This document shows, piece by piece, positions 1-5,152 of a stretch of 5,152 nt of DNA (position 1 is the stretch's first letter; every line of letters begins with the position of its first letter). The translations under genes and the position numbers were made by a program. This stretch comes from Chitinophagales bacterium (GTDB lineage: Bacteria; Bacteroidota; Bacteroidia; Chitinophagales; Chitinophagaceae), in the NCBI GenBank assembly GCA_025355935.1, contig JANXYS010000543.1, forward strand, positions 1 to 5,152. Direction: 5' to 3'. Under the pieces are notes generated by a model. It was not told the origin of the DNA. It ran no database searches and was given only the letters and a program-made list of their open reading frames with translations.

Positions 1-35
1 TTTTATGACTCTCCTTTAATAATATCCATATAAAA

Positions 36-63
36 AAAAACCTGCTTTACAGAGCAGGTTTTT
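36..63 (-). terminator. Intrinsic terminator downstream of hpf, probably bidirectional
   Basis: Bases 41-46 (CCTGCT) pair with 53-58 (AGCAGG) around a six-base loop. Flanking A's (36-40) pair with T's (59-63) and lengthen the stem. Read on the minus strand, the hairpin lies about 20 bases after the hpf stop codon and ends in a run of nine T's (complement of 32-40), the classic rho-independent layout. On the plus strand it is followed by five T's, so it could also stop transcription arriving from the left. It marks the end of the rpsU-xerC-hpf unit. Confidence 0.8.
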
Positions 64-83
64 GAACAAAATTTTATACTAGG

Positions 84-383
84 TCAGGCTGCAAGCCTTT
101 CTTTTTTTCTTTTAATCTGACTAATCACGGCATCCATGGCCTCGTCGAAACTTTCCTCAAATGATTTCGAAGACTGCTTCACAAAAAATTCGTGACGGGG
201 GATCATCACTTTGATCTCTGCGACTTTATCTTTAATGGTATGTACTACGTTGTCGAGCTTCAAATACACATCCACATGGATTATCCGGTCGTGAAACTGC
301 GTCAGCTTAGCCACTTTCTTTTCTATGTATGATACCAGTTTAGCATCTGCATCAAAGTGCACAGTCTGAATGTTTACGTTCAT
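84..383 (-). CDS. hpf: Ribosome hibernation-promoting factor, short form (HPF/RaiA family)
   Basis: The 99-residue product belongs to the HPF/YfiA (RaiA) family. These proteins bind the decoding region of the 30S subunit in slow-growing or starved cells, block mRNA and tRNA binding, and protect idle ribosomes. Visible family features are the opening beta strand (MNVNIQTVHF), a lysine-rich first helix (about residues 14-28), the central strands (HVDVYLKL, AEIKVMI) and a long C-terminal helix (about 70-95) ending in a basic patch (QIKRKKER). There is no C-terminal dimerisation domain, so this is the short form. I start it at the ATG at 383. A TTG nine bases upstream is in frame but adds only three residues, and the ATG places the first strand at the family's usual position. 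No Shine-Dalgarno sequence is present. It is the last gene of a minus-strand set after rpsU and xerC, followed by a clear terminator. Confidence 0.93.
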   Translation of the reverse strand: MNVNIQTVHFDADAKLVSYIEKKVAKLTQFHDRIIHVDVYLKLDNVVHTIKDKVAEIKVMIPRHEFFVKQSSKSFEESFDEAMDAVISQIKRKKERLAA

Positions 384-433
384 AAATTTCAAGTTTAAAA
401 TGGTGAAATAAAAAATTAAGGTTAGGTAGCAAT

Positions 434-479
434 TAAAACATAGGCATGCTTGATTTTTATGGGCGGGGAGCCTGTTTTA
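434..479 (-). promoter_or_regulatory. Possible leader hairpin upstream of hpf
   Basis: TAAAACA at 434-440 plus GGC at 443-445 can pair with GCC at 470-472 plus TGTTTTA at 473-479. This gives a ten-base-pair stem interrupted by a two-base bulge (TA, 441-442), closing a 24-base loop that contains a GC-rich run. The structure lies about 50 bases before the hpf ATG. If the suggested promoter at 485-517 is real, it would form at the very 5' end of the hpf transcript. It has no following T-tract, so it is more likely a leader or mRNA 3'-end structure than a terminator. It was found by eye, without an energy calculation. Confidence 0.3.
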
Positions 480-484
480 TTGAA

Positions 485-517
485 TTCAAGTTACTCTATT
501 GAGGCAGATTATCAAAA
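485..517 (-). promoter_or_regulatory. Candidate hpf promoter (Bacteroidota-type) with overlapping palindrome
   Basis: On the minus strand TTTTG (517-513) is followed after 19 bases by TAACTTGA (493-486). This resembles the Bacteroidota promoter pattern of a -33 TTTG and a -7 TAnnTTTG with about 19-21 bases between them, although the -7 box is one T short. The perfect ten-base palindrome TTGAATTCAA (480-489) overlaps the -7 box and the expected start of transcription, so it could be an operator. This would let hpf be expressed separately from rpsU and xerC, as expected for a stationary-phase factor. Evidence is limited to sequence resemblance. Confidence 0.3.
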
Positions 518-556
518 TAAAAATTGGTAAAATTGAAACCGATTAAAAAAAATTTT

Positions 557-1450
557 TTACGCCTTAGGATGAGCCTTTCTGTGTACATCTTTCAATTTTT
601 CAATGGAATTATGGGTATAGACCTGGGTGGCCGCAAGACTGCTATGCCCAAGCAACTCTTTTACCGCATTAAGGTCTGCACCATTATTCGTCAAATGAGT
701 TGCAAAACTATGCCGAAGGATATGCGGGCTTTTTCTGCCTATAGAAGTTACCAGACTCAGGTATTTATTAACAACTCCGTATACATACCTCGGGTCCAGC
801 TTTTTACCCTTAGCACTTGTGAAAAAAGGCCCATCACCCGGCAGCTGTTCCGTGCCATTTTTAAAGTGTTGGAGCTTATCCATCAATCCCGGACTTACGG
901 GAATTATACGTTCCTTGCTACCTTTTCCGAACACTTTAATGGCCGACGCCGCGGCATCCACATTTTTATTGCTCAGACTGATGAGTTCCGCTTTCCTGAT
1001 TCCTGTATTGTAAAACACTTCGAGGATCAGCTTCTCCATATCGCCGGTTCGCCCCTCCGGAAATTGGATGACATTAAATAACTGTTCAGTATCAAGTTTA
1101 TCAACAAATTCGGGCAACCTATTCCCGACTTTGGGAGAGATGATCGTGGCCATCGGGCTAACATCCAGGTTTCCCTGCTTAAGCTGATGCTTAAAGAAAG
1201 ATTTTAAGGTAGAAATTTTTCGGTTAATTGTTTTGGAAGAAATACCGGCTTCCTTAAGACTGGCAAGCCATGTGCGGACGTATGTAGCTTTGATTTCTTT
1301 TAGCCCTGGATCGTTGTAATCCTCATAAAGAAAGGTAAAAAATCCCTGCAGGTCATTGCGATAGGAGATAATAGTATGTTGGCTATACCGTTTTTGGAAC
1401 TTGAGGTGATCAAGAAACGTTTGAATGGTCAAAAGCTGGGTAGTAGGCAT
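557..1450 (-). CDS. xerC: Tyrosine recombinase, XerC/XerD family
   Basis: The 297-residue product is a full-length Xer-type site-specific recombinase. In bacteria XerC and XerD resolve chromosome dimers at dif during division. The N-terminal SAM-like core-binding domain spans about residues 5-90. The C-terminal catalytic domain contains the full active set: Arg152 (in NTGIRKAEL), Lys176 (in GKGSKER), His243 and Arg246 (in PHILRHSFATHL), His269 (LLGHSS) and nucleophile Tyr278 (QVYTH). I start it at the ATG at 1450, which gives the usual family length of about 300. An in-frame ATG at 1489 would add 13 hydrophobic residues but lies inside a strong hairpin stem. No Shine-Dalgarno sequence is seen; seven T's directly precede the ATG. 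It sits 66 bases after rpsU and 173 bases before hpf. The fixed context with rpsU and hpf argues for a housekeeping Xer protein, not a phage or transposon integrase. Whether it is the XerC or XerD orthologue cannot be settled from this sequence alone. Confidence 0.9.
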   Translation of the reverse strand: MPTTQLLTIQTFLDHLKFQKRYSQHTIISYRNDLQGFFTFLYEDYNDPGLKEIKATYVRTWLASLKEAGISSKTINRKISTLKSFFKHQLKQGNLDVSPMATIISPKVGNRLPEFVDKLDTEQLFNVIQFPEGRTGDMEKLILEVFYNTGIRKAELISLSNKNVDAAASAIKVFGKGSKERIIPVSPGLMDKLQHFKNGTEQLPGDGPFFTSAKGKKLDPRYVYGVVNKYLSLVTSIGRKSPHILRHSFATHLTNNGADLNAVKELLGHSSLAATQVYTHNSIEKLKDVHRKAHPKA

Positions 1451-1492
1451 AAAAAAACTGATGTCTAAAGTTACGAATAACCTCGACATCAG
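1451..1492 (-). terminator. Hairpin plus T7 between rpsU and xerC: terminator or attenuator
   Basis: The minus strand reads CTGATGTC (1492-1485), a 19-base interior, GACATCAG (1465-1458), then seven T's (1457-1451) that run directly into the xerC ATG. The eight-base-pair outer stem is perfect. Inside it AGGTTA and TAACTT form six more pairs (one G-T) around a TTCG tetraloop, with only a small internal loop separating the two helices. This is the standard form of an intrinsic terminator for rpsU. Because the T-tract abuts the next start codon, it could also act as a partial terminator or hide the xerC ribosome entry region. Confidence 0.72.
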
Positions 1493-1516
1493 CCAGATAT
1501 CTTACCGATAGAATAA

Positions 1517-1714
1517 TTATTTTTCTAACCTGCCGGAATTCAACTGCTCTTTGTACACAGCTTTCAAAACCTGCATACGGCGCCTGATCGACGGCTTAAT
1601 AAAAGCTTGTCTTTCTCTAAGGTGCAATAGAACACGACTTTTTTCAAATTTCTTTTTGTATTTCTTAAGCGCCTTGTCTATATTTTCGCAATCTTTTGAA
1701 TCAATTATAAGCAT
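1517..1714 (-). CDS. rpsU: 30S ribosomal protein bS21
   Basis: The 65-residue product matches ribosomal protein S21: a MLIIDSKDCENIDKALKKYK start, the KFEKSRVLLHLRERQAFIKP middle and a basic C-terminal RRRMQVLKAVYKEQL segment. It binds the platform of the small subunit. In Bacteroidota ribosomes bS21, with bS18 and bS6, sequesters the 3' anti-SD tail of 16S rRNA. Tyr54, reported to contact that tail, is present here (in KAVYKEQ). The start is set by the ATG at 1714, preceded by a strong Shine-Dalgarno sequence. The reading frame stays open upstream to a TTG at 1804, but the extra 30 residues are not part of the family and would include the ribosome binding site. It is the first gene of the minus-strand set rpsU-xerC-hpf and is divergent from ribE. 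Confidence 0.95.
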   Translation of the reverse strand: MLIIDSKDCENIDKALKKYKKKFEKSRVLLHLRERQAFIKPSIRRRMQVLKAVYKEQLNSGRLEK

Positions 1715-1724
1715 TTGTATATAT

Positions 1725-1733
1725 ACCTCCTTT
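1725..1733 (-). promoter_or_regulatory. Strong Shine-Dalgarno sequence of rpsU
   Basis: The minus strand carries AAAGGAGGT, complementary over nine bases to the canonical 16S rRNA anti-SD sequence. It ends ten bases before the rpsU ATG. None of the other starts visible here (hpf, xerC, ribE, acyltransferase) has a comparable sequence, in line with the general lack of Shine-Dalgarno use in Bacteroidota. The site fixes the rpsU start and suggests feedback control by bS21. Confidence 0.85.
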
Positions 1734-1770
1734 AGTGAAAAAATTCTGTCTGCAACATCAAACAGGGCGG

Positions 1771-1804
1771 CAAAGATAAGAGAATAATCGAAAAAAAGAA
1801 ACAA
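1771..1804 (-). promoter_or_regulatory. Candidate rpsU promoter
   Basis: TATCTTTG on the minus strand (1778-1771) matches the Bacteroidota -7 consensus TAnnTTTG exactly. A TTG at 1804-1802 could serve as the -33 element, but the 23-base spacing is at the long end of the usual range. Transcription would start near 1765, giving an rpsU leader of about 50 bases that includes the Shine-Dalgarno sequence. The same 118-base region must also drive ribE on the other strand, and I see no clear plus-strand -7 box. Confidence 0.55.
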
Positions 1805-1832
1805 TGAAAGTAATAATTACGAAATTCGCGAA

Positions 1833-2420
1833 ATGTTTACAGGAATTATTGAAACAGGTGGCGTAGTTACCTCGATAGAAGCAAAAGGAACCAATTTAAC
1901 CTTTGAAATTGCCTCGTCACTCTCCTCCTCTTTTACAATTGATCAAAGTATAAGTCATGATGGGGTTTGCCTCACAGTAGAAACCGTGGATAAAGATAAA
2001 CATACCGTAACTGCCATTGAAGAGACTTTAAATAAAACAAATCTGCGTCACTGGAAACCAGGGTCGGTAGTTAATATTGAACGTTGTATGCAAATGAATG
2101 GCCGGCTCGACGGGCATATTGTACAGGGACATATTGATACTACTGCAAAATGTATTGCCCGGTTAGATCGCGGGGGTAGTTGGGAATTTAGTTTTGAAAT
2201 GGACGAAGAATTTGCCTCACTTATAATAGAAAAAGGATCTATCAGCATTAATGGTATTAGCCTCACTCTCTTTAATGTAACCCGCAAAAGTTTCACGGTG
2301 GCTATTATCCCCTACACATTTGAACATACGAACCTGAAAAATCTGCAGGTAAACGAGTTGGTAAATATCGAGTTTGATATGATCGGTAAATATGTAAACC
2401 GTATTCAAAGCCTTGGATGA
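1833..2420 (+). CDS. ribE: Riboflavin synthase, alpha subunit
   Basis: The 195-residue product catalyses the last step of riboflavin synthesis, in which two molecules of 6,7-dimethyl-8-ribityllumazine dismutate to riboflavin and a pyrimidine that is recycled. It has the signature N-terminus MFTGIIE, including the Phe2 used in catalysis, and two tandem lumazine-binding barrels. Barrel one covers about residues 1-88, with SHDGVCLTVE at 41-50. Barrel two covers about 94-190, with GHIVQGHIDTT at 94-104, KGSISINGISLTL at 134-146 and IPYTFEHTNL at 159-168. The length is typical or slightly short (E. coli has about 213), and no key motif is missing. It stands alone on the plus strand, divergent from rpsU and with no other rib gene nearby. 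The 118-base upstream region is too short for a full FMN riboswitch next to the rpsU signals, and I see no such element. There is no Shine-Dalgarno sequence. The eight-base palindrome TTCGCGAA (1825-1832) abuts the ATG; its meaning is unknown. Confidence 0.96.
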   Translation: MFTGIIETGGVVTSIEAKGTNLTFEIASSLSSSFTIDQSISHDGVCLTVETVDKDKHTVTAIEETLNKTNLRHWKPGSVVNIERCMQMNGRLDGHIVQGHIDTTAKCIARLDRGGSWEFSFEMDEEFASLIIEKGSISINGISLTLFNVTRKSFTVAIIPYTFEHTNLKNLQVNELVNIEFDMIGKYVNRIQSLG

Positions 2421-2421
2421 G

Positions 2422-3459
2422 TTATTTAAGTGTTCCTTTTAATTTTAAAAATCTTTTTTCTACCAGGTGCCAGCTTAAGACAGCAAGTGGGATGATAACT
2501 AGCAGCGTTTGTCCGAAGAGAATCCATGGGTTATTCCCGGTTAGTCCTGCGATGAGCATTTGCTGGACGGGAAAAGCAAAAAGGTAAATGCCGTATGTAA
2601 AATCTCCATACCTGCCTGCCTTATTGAAGACCCCTTTCCATTGAGCTAAAGTGATAATAAACAAGGGAATTACCAATACCCTTAATACGGCTAACGAAGG
2701 AAAAACCAATAGCAAAATGACCAGCAGGAACATAGGAGCAATAAACTGCGGCCTTGCTAATTTTTTAAAATCAAGATTCATCAGGAAAAAGCAGCCGGCA
2801 TTAAGAAATAGAAGTGCGTAAAATATATGCGGTTCTACGAAATAGTGCAGCGCGGATAAATGCAAAAAAACATTTTGAACCATATAAATGATATTCAGGA
2901 CAATCACGGGGAACACAAAATATTTTTGCGAATTGAATTTTAAAAAGCACAAAACACTTACCAGGATATATAACCGTTCCTCCACCACGAGTGTCCACAA
3001 GGAACCGTTCACGCCCGCTTCCGCAATGTTAGTGGTAAACACCCCCGGAAGAATAAACTGAATACCTGTTGCGGGAAAAATATTTCTCAAGTAAGTGAAC
3101 GTAAATAGATCTTTAAAATATGCCGTTAGCGAGAGGTTTGTAAATATTGGCCCAACAGCAATTATGCTCAAAATTGTTACAAGAATTAGCAAAGGCTGTA
3201 TGCGTAGAAACCGCTTCCAATAATAGTTGAGCGGGTTTATGGAGGTTACAGCGCTCTTCACTACCAGGTAACCACTGACCGAAAAGAAAATACACAGTCC
3301 TATATATGAAAAATCAAATTGTTGGTTACTAAGTAGCATGAGGGGCTCCCTGCTATTTTGTGAAAGTAGGTTGAATGAATGCGTAAATGCAATACAAAGT
3401 GCGGCAAGGAGTCGTAAAAAGTCATAGTTATTAGAAAGCCTGGCCCTGCTGATGTCCAT
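2422..3459 (-). CDS. Acyltransferase 3 family membrane protein (OafA/YrhL-like)
   Basis: The 345-residue product is a polytopic inner-membrane protein with roughly ten hydrophobic segments, of the acyltransferase-3 family. Members transfer acetyl, succinyl or similar groups to sugars of surface or secreted polysaccharides, lipids or antibiotics. Family marks include an N-terminal DFLRLLAALCIAFTH with His27, FFSVSGYLV at about 58-66, the YWKRFLRIQP motif (80-89, Arg83 and Arg86), NGSLWTLVVEERLY (about 151-164, Glu160/Glu161), YGIYLFAFPVQQ (about 289-300) and a closing LVEKRFLKLK. The substrate cannot be inferred: no glycan-synthesis genes lie beside it. I use the ATG at 3459. An in-frame TTG at 3480 would add seven polar residues and is less likely. 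It follows hscA on the same strand after a gap of about 69 bases and could be cotranscribed with it, although the functions are unrelated. Its stop codon is one base from the ribE stop codon. Confidence 0.88.
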   Translation of the reverse strand: MDISRARLSNNYDFLRLLAALCIAFTHSFNLLSQNSREPLMLLSNQQFDFSYIGLCIFFSVSGYLVVKSAVTSINPLNYYWKRFLRIQPLLILVTILSIIAVGPIFTNLSLTAYFKDLFTFTYLRNIFPATGIQFILPGVFTTNIAEAGVNGSLWTLVVEERLYILVSVLCFLKFNSQKYFVFPVIVLNIIYMVQNVFLHLSALHYFVEPHIFYALLFLNAGCFFLMNLDFKKLARPQFIAPMFLLVILLLVFPSLAVLRVLVIPLFIITLAQWKGVFNKAGRYGDFTYGIYLFAFPVQQMLIAGLTGNNPWILFGQTLLVIIPLAVLSWHLVEKRFLKLKGTLK

Positions 3460-3486
3460 GAAGGAATGATGTTCGTTCAATGAAAG

Positions 3487-3508
3487 ATAAGGAATTTTAC
3501 TTCCTTAT
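3487..3508 (-). repeat. Perfect inverted repeat between hscA and the acyltransferase gene
   Basis: ATAAGGAA (3487-3494) and TTCCTTAT (3501-3508) are perfect complements around a six-base TTTTAC spacer. On the minus strand the hairpin would form about 20 bases after the hscA stop and 27 bases before the acyltransferase ATG. There is no T-tract on the minus strand and the stem is AT-rich, so it is a poor intrinsic terminator. It may be an mRNA 3'-end structure, a weak attenuator or a protein-binding site. Confidence 0.4.
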
Positions 3509-3528
3509 ACTGTGCTGATGGTTCAGGC

Positions 3529-5152
3529 TTAAATTTTAGAACCTTTCATTGCCCCGGCTATTGCATTATCCATGATACGCTCTGCATAAGGTCGAGATAT
3601 CTCATTTAATTCTTCGACCTTTTTTTGAACAAGGTCCTTATCATTCATTGTTATCGCCAGTTGCAGGGCCTGCATCGCTCCGGCAGTTTGCATAAGTTCA
3701 TCCTGTGCAAGCAAAGAGGCATTCTTCTGAAGAAATCGTTCTGTCGTTTTTAACAATTGTTCGCCTTCGGCATTTGCCTCTGCCAGGGCCCTCGCGGCGA
3801 TATCATCTTTTGCGTGGGTGATGGAATCGAGCAACATGCTTTCAACATCAGCATCTGTTATTCCATATTGTGGTTTTACTTCTATGCTTTGAGCAACCCC
3901 GCTTCTTATTTCGGTTGCTGAAACAGTAAGGATCCCGTCGGCATTAACCAGAAACCCTACTTCCACTTTTGGTAGTCCTGCGGGCATTCCAGGTATGCCT
4001 GTGAGGTTGAACTCAGCAAGTTTACGATTGTCTTTTACCAGGTCGCGTTCACCCTGGAAAACACTAATTCTCATACCTGATTGTGCATCGACCTGTGTGG
4101 TATATTGCCGGGAGGCCTTTGCAGGAATCTTTGTGTTTCGCGGAACCAGTACATCCATCAAGCCACCTGAGGTTTCAATTCCAAGGCTTAAAGGAGTAAT
4201 ATCAATCAGTAGAAAATCTTTATTATTTCCCGCGAGAATATCTGCCTGTATGGCTGCCCCCAGTGCAACAACCTCGTCGGGATTAACTTCATCAGATACC
4301 GGCCTGCCGAAGAATTCGCATACGAGTTTTTTCACCAGCGGTACCCTCGTACTTCCGCCAACCATCACTACCACCTCAATATCGGAAATCGTTAAACCAG
4401 CATCTTTAAGTGCGCTTTTACAGGAATCAATTGTTGTTTGAACAAGCGGGAGAATCAATTCTTCAAAAACGTCGCGGGATAGTCTAAGTTCATGATCGCC
4501 TAAAATAGCTATGTACTCGTCAGAAGATGTAAGCTTTTTCTTCGCTTCCTCTGCCCGCAAGCGCAACGACTGCCTGAAACCAGCATTTTCGGACAGTAAT
4601 TCATCTTTAATATCTAAGGTTTTTTTCCAATATTCCACTACAGCGTGATCCATATCATCGCCACCCAGGTATGTATTACCGTTGGTTGAAAGAACTTCAA
4701 AAATACCCCCTGCAATCCTTAGTATGGATATATCAAACGTCCCTCCTCCGAGATCGTACACCGCGATCACCTTGTGTTCCTCTTTACTTAAGCCGATGCC
4801 ATAAGCAAGGCTTGCAGCAGTAGGCTCGTTAATGATCCTTAAAACATCCAAACCTGCTAACTTCCCGGCATCACGCGTTGCCTGCCGTTGCGCATCATTA
4901 AAATAGGCAGGTACGGTAATGACCGCCTTATTCACCGGCGTTTTTAAAATATGTTCTGCCCTTGATTTTAATTCTTTTAATATAAAGGATGATAAATCAA
5001 CCGGCGAATAAAATTTATTATCAACCTGGATCTTCACAAGGCTCTCAGTATTATCATCAATTATTTTATAAGAAAACTGCGAAGCCTTACTGCGGACATC
5101 ATTGTAACTTTTGCCCATTAATCTTTTAGCGGAGAAGATGGTTCTGCCAGGG
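3529..5152 (-). CDS. hscA: Fe-S cluster assembly chaperone HscA (Hsp70 family), 5' end beyond the window
   Basis: The frame is open to the right edge. The 540 visible residues begin PGRTIFSAKRLMGKSYNDV, so roughly 75 N-terminal residues (including phosphate loop 1) lie outside; the whole protein would be about 615 residues, as in E. coli HscA (616). HscA is an Hsp70 ATPase that, with HscB, helps move Fe-S clusters from the scaffold IscU to target proteins. Counting from the MGKSYN methionine (5118), visible parts are VPAYFNDAQRQATRDAGKLA (69-88), INEPTAASLAYG (96-107), phosphate-2 loop YDLGGGTFDISIL (121-133), adenosine motif VMVGGSTRVPLV (251-262), interdomain linker DFLLIDITPLSLGIET (301-316), the beta substrate-binding domain (about 317-415) and a helical lid (about 420-525). 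PRNTKIP, GAAIQADIL and KPQYGITDADVESML resemble HscA more than DnaK, and the acidic DnaK tail is absent. hscB, iscU or fdx cannot be checked because the window ends upstream. Confidence 0.9.
   Translation of the reverse strand, partial: PGRTIFSAKRLMGKSYNDVRSKASQFSYKIIDDNTESLVKIQVDNKFYSPVDLSSFILKELKSRAEHILKTPVNKAVITVPAYFNDAQRQATRDAGKLAGLDVLRIINEPTAASLAYGIGLSKEEHKVIAVYDLGGGTFDISILRIAGGIFEVLSTNGNTYLGGDDMDHAVVEYWKKTLDIKDELLSENAGFRQSLRLRAEEAKKKLTSSDEYIAILGDHELRLSRDVFEELILPLVQTTIDSCKSALKDAGLTISDIEVVVMVGGSTRVPLVKKLVCEFFGRPVSDEVNPDEVVALGAAIQADILAGNNKDFLLIDITPLSLGIETSGGLMDVLVPRNTKIPAKASRQYTTQVDAQSGMRISVFQGERDLVKDNRKLAEFNLTGIPGMPAGLPKVEVGFLVNADGILTVSATEIRSGVAQSIEVKPQYGITDADVESMLLDSITHAKDDIAARALAEANAEGEQLLKTTERFLQKNASLLAQDELMQTAGAMQALQLAITMNDKDLVQKKVEELNEISRPYAERIMDNAIAGAMKGSKI

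Noticed and set aside
390..397. TAAACTTG on the minus strand as an hpf -7 promoter box
   Set aside because: It has a mismatch, lacks an upstream -33 TTG and lies only seven bases from the ATG, leaving no leader.
459..530. 23-codon plus-strand small frame in the xerC-hpf gap
   Set aside because: No ribosome binding site or recognisable peptide feature; a frame of this size is expected by chance.
544..558. A8T6 tract at the xerC stop codon as a terminator
   Set aside because: It is a simple AT tract with no GC stem; it may bend DNA but does not make a convincing terminator.
524..1081. 185-codon plus-strand open frame opposite xerC
   Set aside because: It lies almost wholly antisense to a gene with all catalytic residues intact, its translation resembles no family I know, and it has no ribosome binding site.
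1451..1489. XerC start at the ATG at 1489
   Set aside because: It adds 13 residues not expected in the family and sits inside the hairpin stem; the ATG at 1450 gives the standard length. It remains a minor alternative.
1715..1804. 30-residue N-terminal extension of bS21 from a TTG
   Set aside because: The extension would include the strong Shine-Dalgarno and the promoter box, and S21 proteins begin at the MLIIDS position.
3995..4441. 148-codon plus-strand open frame opposite hscA
   Set aside because: Antisense shadow of a well-conserved Hsp70 gene, low-complexity Ser/Thr-rich translation and no supporting signals.
3529..5152. Assignment as the main chaperone DnaK
   Set aside because: The substrate-binding domain and lid motifs and the missing acidic tail fit HscA better; the absent N-terminus leaves a small doubt.

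Overview
The window reads as chromosomal DNA of a member of the Bacteroidota. The reasons are: moderately AT-rich sequence; genes with no Shine-Dalgarno sequence apart from one striking exception; a promoter-like box matching the Bacteroidota -7 consensus (TAnnTTTG); and the gene order rpsU - tyrosine recombinase - hpf. As I recall it, that order lies upstream of the tRNA/tuf/secE/nusG/ribosomal-protein block in this phylum. The presence of HscA suggests a Chitinophagaceae-like lineage, but this is only a guess. No mobile element, CRISPR array, tRNA or rRNA is visible, and no gene-free stretch exceeds about 175 bases.

Layout. Bases 1-83 hold the end of the left-hand unit, with a bidirectional hairpin terminator at 36-63. 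A minus-strand unit follows, transcribed right to left: rpsU (1714 to 1517), a XerC/XerD-type recombinase (1450 to 557) and the short ribosome hibernation factor hpf (383 to 84). A strong hairpin followed by seven T's sits between rpsU and xerC, ending exactly at the xerC ATG. The 173-base xerC-hpf gap holds a possible hpf promoter and a leader hairpin. Divergent from rpsU, across a 118-base shared intergenic region, is ribE (riboflavin synthase, plus strand, 1833-2420). It meets a minus-strand acyltransferase-3 membrane protein (3459 to 2422) tail to tail with one base between the stop codons. Upstream of that, also on the minus strand, is a 5'-truncated hscA (to 3529) that runs off the right edge.

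Biology. rpsU and hpf both encode proteins that act on the 30S subunit. In Bacteroidota, bS21 helps bury the anti-Shine-Dalgarno (anti-SD) tail of 16S rRNA. rpsU is here the only gene with a near-perfect Shine-Dalgarno (SD) sequence (nine bases complementary to the anti-SD), and its product has a tyrosine at position 54. This fits translational autoregulation of bS21: ribosomes lacking bS21 expose their anti-SD and preferentially translate rpsU. The hairpin/T-tract immediately downstream would then set how much of the transcript continues into xerC and hpf. This regulatory module is the most interesting part of the window. ribE, the acyltransferase and hscA look like ordinary genes.
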